A stretch of 64,000 nucleotides of DNA, taken from assembly GCA_913061095.1 (NCBI GenBank), contig CAJXVM010000009.1:62001-126000 (forward strand), given 5' to 3'. Below, piece by piece: positions 17,098-25,247 of this stretch (its first letter is position 1; each line of letters starts with the position of its first letter). The stretch comes from an uncultured Ignavibacteria bacterium. Its GTDB lineage: Bacteria > Bacteroidota > Ignavibacteria > SZUA-365. The position numbers and the translations under genes are program-made. The notes beneath the pieces were generated by a model. That model was given only the letters and a program-made list of their open reading frames with translations, was not told where the DNA came from and did not search any database.

Positions 17098-17322
17098 ATG
17101 GCTCGTAAATGTCAGGTGACGGGCAAGAAGCCGCTGGTGGGTAACCATGTGTCCCACTCCAACAATCGTCTCAAGCGCCGTCAGCTTCCGAATCTGCAGA
17201 AGAAGAAAATCTACATCCCGGAGCAGAAGCGCTACGTGACGGTGCGCATCTCCGCCCGCGCGCTGAAAACCATCAACAAGAACGGCGCGTTCGTCACGCT
17301 GCAGAAGGCGGGACTCCTCTAA
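17098..17322 (+). CDS. rpmB: 50S ribosomal protein L28
   Basis: A 74-residue protein beginning MARKCQVTGKKPLVGNHVSHS, the L28 signature, with NRLKRRQLPNLQKKKI and a C-terminal ALKTINKNGAF segment. Only one Cys is present. It is the last gene of the cluster. A rho-independent terminator follows about 130 bases after its stop. Confidence 0.96.
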   Translation: MARKCQVTGKKPLVGNHVSHSNNRLKRRQLPNLQKKKIYIPEQKRYVTVRISARALKTINKNGAFVTLQKAGLL

Positions 17323-17453
17323 GTCCGCGTCGCCGCGCCCCGTACTCCGTCGCGTGCCGTGGCGGTTCCCGGGACGATGAACGCCCGCGCATTCCAGGCG
17401 CGATACGGATATTCTTCTGCTGCGCAGGCAGCGCGATGCTATCACATTTGAAT

Positions 17454-17486
17454 CACCCGGCATCCTTTGGGAGCCGGGTGTTTTCG
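17454..17486 (+). terminator. Rho-independent terminator after rpmB
   Basis: CACCCGGC (17454-17461) and GCCGGGTG (17473-17480) form a perfect 8-bp stem with an 11-nt loop, followed by TTTTCG. It ends the L31-S18-L28 transcript. Confidence 0.85.
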
Positions 17487-17496
17487 TTTGCGGAGT

Positions 17497-17548
17497 TTTT
17501 GCATATTCCGGCTACGCTTCCACAGCACCCAGGTTTTGCATATTCCGG
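17497..17548. repeat. 15-bp direct repeat upstream of the DUF2807 gene
   Basis: TTTTGCATATTCCGG occurs at 17497-17511 and 17534-17548, spaced by 37 bases. Both copies continue with NTAC. The core CATATTCCGG also occurs at 55241-55250 before another gene. It may be a regulator or sigma-factor site. Confidence 0.6.
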
Positions 17549-17578
17549 ATACCGTCCGACAAGAAGGAGAGGTGACCA

Positions 17579-18313
17579 ATGGCATTTCAGACACGACTGC
17601 ACGCGGGCATACTGGTCGCATGCCTGCTGATACTGCTCGCGGCTTCCAGCTGTGACGACGACGCCATCGAAGGCAGCGGCGTTCTGCTGACGCAGGAATA
17701 CCCCATCGCCGATTTCACGGGTATTCTCGCGGAGAGCGGATTTGATGTCACCGTAGAGCCCGACTCGATGTTCCGTGTGGAAATCACCACCGATGACAAC
17801 CTCACTGACGCCGTGGAAGTCTATCGCAGCGGTGCCGCGCTCGTGCTGAAGCCGAAGTCCGGCATGGACGTCCGCCGCAACTTCATGCGCGCCGACGTGC
17901 GCATGCCGCTGCTCTCCTCGCTGATCCTCACTGCGGGAGCGGAATGCGACATCCGCGAGGGCTTCGATTCCGATGAGTCCTTCTCGGTCACCCTCTCCGC
18001 AGGAGCGCGCGCCGCGGGCGAGATGCGCAGCGGTCCGCTGTCCTGCGTGCTCAGCGCTGGCAGCAGCCTCGTTCTCCGCGGCGCGGGTGCCGCGGGATCA
18101 CTTGTTGCAACCGGCGGCAGCAGCATCGACCTGCGCGACTATCCGCTGACCGATGTCACCATCTCCGCCGAAGGCGGTAGCGTGATCTACGTACAGCTCG
18201 ACGGACGCCTCGACGTGACCGCCAGCGGAGGCTCGCGGGTATACTACCGTGGCGATCCGCAGCTCGGCGCGGTTTCCATCACCGGCGGAAGCACGCTGCA
18301 GCAGCTGCCGTGA
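17579..18313 (+). CDS. Lipoprotein with DUF2807 (head GIN) beta-helix domain
   Basis: A 244-residue protein with a lipoprotein signal (LLILLAASSC) and a repetitive beta-helix-like body rich in Gly, Ser and Ala: FTGILAESGFDVTVEPDS, SLILTAGAECDIREG, VLSAGSSLVLRGAGAAGSLVATGGSSIDLRD and so on, each cited only to mark the strands. This is the head GIN / DUF2807 family, a putative adhesin-like surface module frequent in Bacteroidota. Its function is not known. The GGAGAGG ribosome site supports the ATG. Confidence 0.85.
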   Translation: MAFQTRLHAGILVACLLILLAASSCDDDAIEGSGVLLTQEYPIADFTGILAESGFDVTVEPDSMFRVEITTDDNLTDAVEVYRSGAALVLKPKSGMDVRRNFMRADVRMPLLSSLILTAGAECDIREGFDSDESFSVTLSAGARAAGEMRSGPLSCVLSAGSSLVLRGAGAAGSLVATGGSSIDLRDYPLTDVTISAEGGSVIYVQLDGRLDVTASGGSRVYYRGDPQLGAVSITGGSTLQQLP

Positions 18314-18603
18314 GGGAATGAAAAAACATGATGGCGAGACCGGGGGAAGGGGACGCTTTACCGCCGTCGGCCGCACCTGGCTCGTCTGAATCCTGGCGTT
18401 TTTCTCCGGAAATGCATAGATTTCCCGAAAAAGGAGGAGAAGAGAAGAAACCGCCGGGTGCCTTTTTCATGATTTTCGCTGCGCAGCGATATCCGTATCC
18501 CAGCGCTTCAGTGCCGGCAGCGGCACGTTGAACCATGTGGGAAGCACTTATTCAAACCTGGCGTCTCCGGAGGATTGTTTCATTCGGATGGAAGGAGGAA
18601 TCC

Positions 18604-19065
18604 ATGACCCGATATACGCCGGCCGCTCTCGTTGTTATTCTGATTGGGACCGTTTCGGTATCAGCACAGGAGGCCCTGCCCGAAATGAGCATACGCTGCA
18701 ATGGTTCTGCCGTCGTTGTGCACAACGGTGAAGAGCAGGTCCTGCAGATGAACAGCATGAGTTTCATGTGGAACGATGACCGATCCGAGATTGGATGGAA
18801 CTACAAACCTGAGCACCCCATCGGGTTGAAGCCCGGTGAATCGAGAGGTATCCGGTACAGCGAAATAATCAAGGACTACGATGCGGAAGCAGATCACGGG
18901 CTGCCCTGGAGCATTCTGGTTTCAGTGACGAAAGATGCGCGTCATCCTGCCATTCTCTGTTTCACTCAAAACGAGAACGATCTGTACGTCCTCGATGAAA
19001 AGCTGAGCATGGTTCTCACGCCCGCGGAACAGCGCAGACGGATGCAGAATCCTGAAGGGAAATGA
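18604..19065 (+). CDS. Small secreted protein of unknown function
   Basis: A 153-residue exported protein (signal ALVVILIGTVSVSAQ, cleavage after Ala). The start at 18604 is set by a strong AAGGAGG ribosome site. The mature part is soluble, with no recognised motif. It has two Cys and ends in a basic helix (TPAEQRRRMQNPEGK). It stands alone between the DUF2807 gene and tRNA-Ser. Confidence 0.6.
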   Translation: MTRYTPAALVVILIGTVSVSAQEALPEMSIRCNGSAVVVHNGEEQVLQMNSMSFMWNDDRSEIGWNYKPEHPIGLKPGESRGIRYSEIIKDYDAEADHGLPWSILVSVTKDARHPAILCFTQNENDLYVLDEKLSMVLTPAEQRRRMQNPEGK

Positions 19066-19168
19066 CGCCAAAAAACAGGATGGCGACCGCAGCAAGTTCC
19101 ACACTCGACTGACATCGCGCATGGATGAGAGTTGTAACCTGTTGACATGAAATAGATTGCAGGGGCTG

Positions 19169-19197
19169 TTGCTTTTCGCTGGGCGGTATCGTACTTT
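19169..19197 (+). promoter_or_regulatory. Candidate tRNA-Ser promoter
   Basis: TTGCTT (19169-19174), 17 bases, TACTTT (19192-19197). It lies 25 bases before the mature tRNA 5' end, a usual distance for a short tRNA leader. Confidence 0.5.
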
Positions 19198-19222
19198 TGA
19201 AATCAGCCGTAAACGGCTCCCC

Positions 19223-19315
19223 GGAGAGGTGGGTGAGTGGCTGAAACCAACGGTTTGCTAAACCGTCATAGTGGGACAACTGCTATCGAGGGTTCGAATC
19301 CCTCCCTCTCCGCCA
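19223..19315 (+). tRNA. tRNA-Ser, anticodon GCT
   Basis: A 93-nt class II tRNA. The acceptor stem GGAGAGG (19223-19229) pairs with CCTCTCC (19305-19311), then G discriminator and encoded CCA. The anticodon loop is TTTGCTAAA, giving GCT, which reads AGC/AGU serine codons. A long variable arm and the T-loop GGTTCGAATCC are present. Confidence 0.96.
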
Positions 19316-19323
19316 CTTCATCG

Positions 19324-19362
19324 AAGACCCTGATCATACCATGATCGGGGTCTTTCTCTTTG
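19324..19362 (+). terminator. Terminator after tRNA-Ser
   Basis: AAGACCCTGATCAT (19324-19337) and ATGATCGGGGTCTT (19341-19354) form a 14-bp stem with one G-U pair and an ACC loop, followed by TCTCTTT. It starts 9 bases past the tRNA CCA. Confidence 0.88.
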
Positions 19363-19411
19363 CGAGCTATCCGAATAAGCGAGACTTCCAGGTCCGCAGA
19401 CGCACATCTTT

Positions 19412-19453
19412 TGACATTTCCGTGACAATACTCCGGCGGCGAATGGGTACCGT
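19412..19453 (+). promoter_or_regulatory. TGACA-N6-TGACA box with downstream -10
   Basis: TGACATTTCCGTGACA (19412-19427) is followed after 20 bases by TACCGT (19448-19453). An almost identical box with exactly the same spacing is found at 29125-29166 before another secreted-protein gene. The direct repeat of TGACA with an 11-bp period looks like a regulator site placed at the -35 region. Confidence 0.45.
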
Positions 19454-19499
19454 ACGGCAGACAACGCCCCAGATCATGAATATTCTGCCCGGAGGAGAC

Positions 19500-22400
19500 A
19501 TGAAGACGCGATCGTTCCGATACGGATTCCTCGCAGCTGCTGTATGCTGCATCCTGATGACTTCCTGCCCGACTGCGCAGGGACAGGTTGATCTCAAGCT
19601 CGATACGGTGCAGGTACGCTGGCCGGATGTCACCGCGACGGTGCGTGTCACGTGTAACGGCACGCCTGACACGACGATGACCGCACAGGATTTTATCCTC
19701 CAGGAAGACGGAACCATCATGCAGCCACTTTCCCTGCAGTACCGGACAGTGCAAATGATCCCGACGTATTCGGCGGCGCTCGTGCTCGACGGGAGCGGCT
19801 CAACCCTGGGGAGCTGGAACGCAGGAATAAAAAACGGCGCGTCTGCATTCGTCGATGAAATGGATGGCGTCAATGACGAAGCCACCGTCATCCGATACTC
19901 CTCTGTTGTCAACATCGTGCAGCAGATGACGACGATCAAACCGCTGCTGCATGCGGCCATCAACACGCTGACCGCATCGGGCCTCAGCGCGACATGGGAT
20001 GGCACGTATGCGAGTGTTGTCGAACTCATCAACAACGCCCGGCGTGATGCACGCTTCGCAGTCGTGGTAGGAGACGGTCCGGACAATGCAAGCACACGAA
20101 CGCCGGCTGAAGTCATTTCGCTGGCAAACCGGAATCGCATACGCATCTTTACCATCGGCTGCGGCACCGCATACGACCAGAGCCTCGAAACGGTGGCGCT
20201 GCTCACCGGCGGCCGCTTCTACAATGCCGCGACTCCGAATGATCTCCCCGCGATCTACCGGGCGATTGAGAACAGCATTACCGCTCTCGTAACCGTCTGT
20301 GATATTTCCTACAGCACGTCGTGTCCTGATGGAAGCAGCAGATCACTGAACGTGGAACTGACAAATTTCTGTGGAGGTTCGGACAGTGAGACGCGCAGCT
20401 TTACGGTGCCCCGACTCCCTGCCATGTTCACTCCCGTTGACATCACGCTCTCCGACATCAATGTCATGGCGGGTGAACCGGCAGATCTCACGCTCAGCCT
20501 CGACACCGATCCTGGGGGACTGCCATTTTCCCCCTGCAGTTTCGTACTGCACTTCGATCCCGCCAAGCTGACATTCGTATCCGCGGGCCCGACTGCCACA
20601 CAGATACTCGACGGTGTCCCCATTCAGGTCACGTCGGGCGGTGGCACCGTAAACATTCAGGTAACCGGGAGCACCTATCCTGCCGGCCCGGGAGAACTCC
20701 TCGATATGCGATTCCGTGCCACCGACGCGATGGACACACTGCACTGTCCGGTATCCATCCAGCAGTTCAACTTTTCCGGCGGATGCTTGAATCCCTTCAC
20801 ACATGACGGCAGCGTGTTTATCGACGTACAGCCGCATCCCATGCTCGAGATTTCTGGACCGGTAAGTTTCTGTGAGGGTGACTCCGTGACTTTCACGGCT
20901 CCCGAGGGATATGCCCGGTATGAATGGAGTACGGGAGATACGACGAGGAGCATTACGACTTCGACGTCAGGAGTATACAGCGTGACCGTGTACACCGCGT
21001 CCGGCAGGTCCGGCAGCTCGGATCCGGTCACTGTTGTCGTACACGCGATCCCCCGGCCGACGCTCCACATCGAGGGCTCTCTGTATTTCTGCGAGGGGAA
21101 GTCCGTGACACTCAGCGTTGACCATGCTATGAACTACAGCGCGATTCAGTGGTCCTCCGGACAGACAGGCGAATCAATCACCGTAACTGAACCGGGCATG
21201 TACAGTGCGACGGTGACGGATCTCCACGGATGTACCGGGTCCACGGATCCTGTAACCGTTGTTGTAACCCCGAATTTCTTTTCGTTTGGATACTACGAAC
21301 CGGTGACTCTCTGTGCAGGTGACACCCTATTCCTGGATGCCGGCGCGGATGGTGAGGAATATTCCTGGTCCACCGGCGACAGCACGCGCATTCTGAGCGT
21401 CACCGAACCCGCGAGTTATTTCGTTACCACACGGAATGCGGATGGCTGCATCTCACGATCCGACACCTTGGTTGTGCATGTCGTGCCGAAGCCGGAACCG
21501 GAAATCCGCGCCAGCGGACCGCTGCAACTCTGCCCCGGAGATTCCGTCACACTGGAAGTGACGACTCCGTATGCATCCTATCTCTGGTCCACCGGCGAAA
21601 AAACGGCGCGCATCCACGTCTCTTCGGCCGGAAGGTATTTCGTGCAGGCGACGAACGCCGAGGGCTGCTCAGGGATATCCGAATATCTCGATGTCACAAT
21701 GCCCGACGCGCCTCGTATCTCCCCTCCAGGTCCCCTGAGCCTGTGCAGGGGAGCGAGCGCCACTCTTGACGCAGGAGAAGGATACGACAGTTATCTGTGG
21801 TCGACCGGGGAGCGCACCCAAACCATTGCGGTGAGCACTGCGGCTGCATATCATGTCACGGTGACCGAAGGCTCCTGTACAATGACGTCGGATGCGGTGG
21901 AGGTGACACTGGTGGAAGCGCTGTATCCCGTCATCGCAGTTGACGGGGATTCTGTTCTGTGTCAGGGTGAAAGTGTTGTTCTTGACGCCGGAGAATATGC
22001 CGGGTACCATTGGTCTACCGGGGATACCACGCGTCGTATCATCGTATCTTCGACTGGTGCGTATCATGTTGATGTCCGTGATGCATTCGGATGCAGCGGT
22101 CGTTCCCTGCCGGTGTCGATTACGGTCGTCCCCCTGCCCGAACCGGTGATCGCCGTGCTCGGTGATGCAGAGATCTGCGAGGGCGACAGCGTCGTACTCG
22201 ATGGAGGAGGCGGGTATGCGCGGTACGCCTGGTCGACAGGAGCGACGACACGGAGTATCCCCGTGAAGACGGGAGGCACGTATACACTGACCGTCTGGAA
22301 CGATGCGGGATGCGACGGCAGCGCGGAGCCGGTCACCATTACCGTATGGCCCGCCCCGGCTCCACCGCGGATTACCCGGACGGCCGAGGGGCTGGAGTGC

Positions 22401-22832
22401 AGCCCTGCTGCCGCCTACCAGTGGTATCGGGACGGTACGGCGATACCGGGTGCGACATCGCGCACACTGCAGCCGCCCGCAAGCGGTCGATACACCGTGC
22501 GCATCATCGGCGACCATGGCTGCGCCGCATGGTCGGAGGCCTACGATTATACCGCGACATCGTCAGGACGTTTCCCCGCACCGGCGGCATGCGCAGTCTA
22601 TCCCGAACCGAACCACGGAAGCGTGACCCTCGATCTGACATCCCCGGTCCCGGCGTCGCTTTCTGTTGTCGTAACGAACCTGCTCGGACAGCAGGTATAT
22701 GCGATTAAGGAAATGCATCCTGCGCGGCGCCATCTGAGGAACATCGACCTGCAGTACGTACAGCCGGGTGTGTATATCATCAGAATCCGACATGGAAGCA
22801 GAATCTGGACCAGAAGACTGATTCGGCAGTAA
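19500..22832 (+). CDS. Large T9SS-exported VWA / cohesin-like / Ig-repeat protein
   Basis: A 1110-residue secreted protein. Domains in order: signal (residues 1-29); VWA domain from about 92 to 265 with the MIDAS motif DGSGS at 97-101; a cohesin-like beta domain (about 310-430, FVLHFDPAKLTFVSAG); seven tandem modules of about 70-80 residues with pattern FCEGDSV-L-A...YxWSTGxTTRSI...G.Y.VTV.. GC; one degenerate Ig-like module (YQWYRDGTAIPGATSRTL); and a C-terminal T9SS sorting domain ending RIRHGSRIWTRRLIRQ. The ATG at 19500 has a GGAGGAG ribosome site. It is probably a cell-surface adhesion or binding protein. Confidence 0.82.
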   Translation: MKTRSFRYGFLAAAVCCILMTSCPTAQGQVDLKLDTVQVRWPDVTATVRVTCNGTPDTTMTAQDFILQEDGTIMQPLSLQYRTVQMIPTYSAALVLDGSGSTLGSWNAGIKNGASAFVDEMDGVNDEATVIRYSSVVNIVQQMTTIKPLLHAAINTLTASGLSATWDGTYASVVELINNARRDARFAVVVGDGPDNASTRTPAEVISLANRNRIRIFTIGCGTAYDQSLETVALLTGGRFYNAATPNDLPAIYRAIENSITALVTVCDISYSTSCPDGSSRSLNVELTNFCGGSDSETRSFTVPRLPAMFTPVDITLSDINVMAGEPADLTLSLDTDPGGLPFSPCSFVLHFDPAKLTFVSAGPTATQILDGVPIQVTSGGGTVNIQVTGSTYPAGPGELLDMRFRATDAMDTLHCPVSIQQFNFSGGCLNPFTHDGSVFIDVQPHPMLEISGPVSFCEGDSVTFTAPEGYARYEWSTGDTTRSITTSTSGVYSVTVYTASGRSGSSDPVTVVVHAIPRPTLHIEGSLYFCEGKSVTLSVDHAMNYSAIQWSSGQTGESITVTEPGMYSATVTDLHGCTGSTDPVTVVVTPNFFSFGYYEPVTLCAGDTLFLDAGADGEEYSWSTGDSTRILSVTEPASYFVTTRNADGCISRSDTLVVHVVPKPEPEIRASGPLQLCPGDSVTLEVTTPYASYLWSTGEKTARIHVSSAGRYFVQATNAEGCSGISEYLDVTMPDAPRISPPGPLSLCRGASATLDAGEGYDSYLWSTGERTQTIAVSTAAAYHVTVTEGSCTMTSDAVEVTLVEALYPVIAVDGDSVLCQGESVVLDAGEYAGYHWSTGDTTRRIIVSSTGAYHVDVRDAFGCSGRSLPVSITVVPLPEPVIAVLGDAEICEGDSVVLDGGGGYARYAWSTGATTRSIPVKTGGTYTLTVWNDAGCDGSAEPVTITVWPAPAPPRITRTAEGLECSPAAAYQWYRDGTAIPGATSRTLQPPASGRYTVRIIGDHGCAAWSEAYDYTATSSGRFPAPAACAVYPEPNHGSVTLDLTSPVPASLSVVVTNLLGQQVYAIKEMHPARRHLRNIDLQYVQPGVYIIRIRHGSRIWTRRLIRQ

Positions 22833-22922
22833 GGCGCGATATCATTCACCGCCGGTCGGTCCGATTCAGCCTGTTGCCCGCATGGCGGGATATAGGGGAG
22901 GAAGGTGTAATGCAGGATGTCA

Positions 22923-24875
22923 TCAGATTCCCGCATGCAGCTGCAGCCGGATGATGCGGCCCGGCTCCCAGACTTGAATCCCCGATGAAAACGGACTGCG
23001 CAGGTAGGAGAGATGCTGCCGGTAGTTGCGGTCGAAGAGGTTTTCGATGGTGAGATCCGCACGCAGCGTGCTGCCGGTCCAGCGCAGGCCGAGGTCGAAG
23101 CGCAGCCAGCCGGGAGTGGCGGACTCGCCAAGGGAAGGATCGATGCGATGCTGGTCTGCCTGTGCGACTGTGCCGGCATGCAGGGAGAGGCGATGCCATG
23201 CGGGCGTGTGAAGGGAGATCGACCCGCGCAAAGGAGGAATCTCCGACAGCGGCGTGCCGCCATCCATGTGCTGTCCCCAGGTCCAGGCGAGGTCGGCCGT
23301 CAGCAGCCTGCGCTCATACCGCAGTGTAGCACCGGCGATCCACGCATCGACGTTGTCAAAGGTCTGATACATTCCCGCGCTGCCGCTACGCTTTACCGGC
23401 AGCACGTATCCGAATACGCCGCTGCCGAACAGCTCGGCCTGCAGTCCGTGTCGTCGTGCGCTCAGGCGCAGGGTTCCGCGCATCGGCTGGGAGAGGGTGG
23501 GATTCCCGCTCCAGGTCGGTTTGCCGCCTGGCTTGCGCACGGCGATGTACAGCTCCTCGGTCTGCGGAGCCTCGGTCGCCGCTTCCAGCTGCACACCGTA
23601 GCCGCCGCGCGGTCCCGTACGCCGCCGCCATTCCGCCTGCGCGGCACCGATGATGAACCAGCGGCCGTTTTTCGCCTCGGGATGCACTTCGCGGTGCACT
23701 GCCAGACGCGATTCATCCCCCATGCGCTGATGCGTCAGTCCCGCCCGCAGTGAAAGGGATATGCTCCCTGCATGCACGCGATGCATCCCCGCCGCGTAAT
23801 ACTGCTGCGCCTCAGGCAGCATGTGATTTTCGAGCAGCGGCTGACGGTCTGCCGCAGCCGCGTTTGTCAGTGTCCATCCGGTATTCCGGGATTTTCCCAT
23901 CACTGCATTCGCGATGGAATCGACGCGCGAATCAAAGCGGTTGTCGGCATCCCAGCGCCGCATCCACACTTCGAAGCGGTCGCCGGTGACGCCCACGGTG
24001 AGATTCCGCGCAGCGGTGCGCATGGATACCATTCCCCGGCGGAATTCATTGGTCATCAGGTGGTCGGTCCAGGTCGCGTACAGGCGCATATCCTTCCACT
24101 GCAGGTGCCCGTTCCACACGCGGTTGAAGCGTTCGTCCATGAGCAGGTAGGGAAAAAGCACATTCTCCGTATACGAAAACCCGCCACCATACTGCCAGTC
24201 GCCGGACTCCCCGCGCGCGGACACTTCCGCGAGCGTGTGCGCATGCAGCGAGGTGTATCCATAGAGGTCGGTGAAATCGCGTCCGCTGCCGTCGGTGTAG
24301 GGATCGCCGCTGGCATAGCGCAGGGAGAACGCTTGCCGGCGTCCCTCGGCCATCACCGCGGCGTCAACGCTGCGCGCTGCATCCGCGCTGCCCGCGAGGG
24401 AAGCGTGCGCGTGCCACTCATCGGAGGGCGGCCGCCGCCGGAAATGCACACTGCCCGCCAGGCCGGTGACCGGCGCGAGCGCGGATTTGTCGAGTACGAC
24501 GGTAGCGAGGTCAAGGGGATTGACACGCGTCAGGGGAGAATCCATGCGGTTGGGACAGGCGCTGTGATAGCGCTCGCCGTCCACCGCCACGACGATGTCC
24601 CCGCGCCGGAAGCCGTCCACCGCGATATCCTGCGCGAAGGCCACACCGCGCCGTACGAGCGTGAATCCCTGCCGCGCGAGCACGGACTCCAGCGCTTCCT
24701 TGCGCATCGGCACATCGAGACGGCCGAACGCGATGCGGCTCGCCGAAATCTCCACGGCGCCGAGTTCCCAGGTGCGCACGCTGTCTGCTCCCCGCGCGTG
24801 CTGGCGGTCTGTTCCCTGCGCGTACAGGCTGGCGGCGGATGTGATCAGGAGGATGAGCAGAAGGACGGTTCTCAT
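22923..24875 (-). CDS. TonB-dependent receptor, OprC/NosA-like copper type
   Basis: A 650-residue outer-membrane receptor with signal (LLLILLITSAASLYAQ), a plug domain and a C-terminal 22-strand-type barrel ending IRLQLHAGI. The plug has ERYHSACPNRMDSPL, so Cys107 and Met111 form CxxxM, and the barrel has TDHLMTNEFRRG, His272 and Met274 as HxM. CxxxM plus HxM is the copper-binding signature of OprC, and the spacing of 165 residues is similar. A role in copper uptake is therefore inferred. The start at 24875 is chosen because the signal begins there. 67 extra upstream codons are non-signal-like. No copper chaperone is adjacent. Confidence 0.8.
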   Translation of the reverse strand: MRTVLLLILLITSAASLYAQGTDRQHARGADSVRTWELGAVEISASRIAFGRLDVPMRKEALESVLARQGFTLVRRGVAFAQDIAVDGFRRGDIVVAVDGERYHSACPNRMDSPLTRVNPLDLATVVLDKSALAPVTGLAGSVHFRRRPPSDEWHAHASLAGSADAARSVDAAVMAEGRRQAFSLRYASGDPYTDGSGRDFTDLYGYTSLHAHTLAEVSARGESGDWQYGGGFSYTENVLFPYLLMDERFNRVWNGHLQWKDMRLYATWTDHLMTNEFRRGMVSMRTAARNLTVGVTGDRFEVWMRRWDADNRFDSRVDSIANAVMGKSRNTGWTLTNAAAADRQPLLENHMLPEAQQYYAAGMHRVHAGSISLSLRAGLTHQRMGDESRLAVHREVHPEAKNGRWFIIGAAQAEWRRRTGPRGGYGVQLEAATEAPQTEELYIAVRKPGGKPTWSGNPTLSQPMRGTLRLSARRHGLQAELFGSGVFGYVLPVKRSGSAGMYQTFDNVDAWIAGATLRYERRLLTADLAWTWGQHMDGGTPLSEIPPLRGSISLHTPAWHRLSLHAGTVAQADQHRIDPSLGESATPGWLRFDLGLRWTGSTLRADLTIENLFDRNYRQHLSYLRSPFSSGIQVWEPGRIIRLQLHAGI

Positions 24876-25024
24876 GGCGGAATTCCCGTGATTGATGTTC
24901 CTGCGTAGCGACGGCATATCGTGATGGCGAATCAACGGAAAGCTAGGGAAACTTTCCATGCAAGACAATGATATCCAGATCATGTGCGTGGTCGTTGCCC
25001 GCGTATTGCTTCTTTCGAGAGCGC

Positions 25025-25052
25025 ATAGTATTTTCTTCAGCATAACCGACAA
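25025..25052 (-). promoter_or_regulatory. Candidate promoter of the TonB receptor gene
   Basis: On the minus strand TTGTCG (25047-25052), 16 bases, TACTAT (25025-25030). It lies about 150 bases before the chosen start, leaving a leader that contains GGAAAG...CTTTCC words around 24940-24960. Confidence 0.4.
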
Positions 25053-25247
25053 TATGATCCGAAAAAAAGTCCGCATGCCGGCAGCCGTATGGTGGTATGC
25101 GTCTGTGCGATGATTTCTGACCGTGTCTCCGCCATGCGCCGTGCATGGACGGGGAGGGAAGGATGAACGAACGTGCGTCCCGCTGTGTCTTCCACAGCGT
25201 GACGGGACGGTCGATCCTCATGGTAAAACTGATTGGAGGAATGAACG

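Noticed and set aside
19371-19499. Longer start for the VWA protein from 19341
   Set aside because: It begins inside the tRNA terminator hairpin and would put the signal peptide 53 residues inside.
24876-25076. 67-residue upstream extension of the TonB receptor
   Set aside because: Signal peptide begins at 24875, and the extension crosses the candidate promoter.
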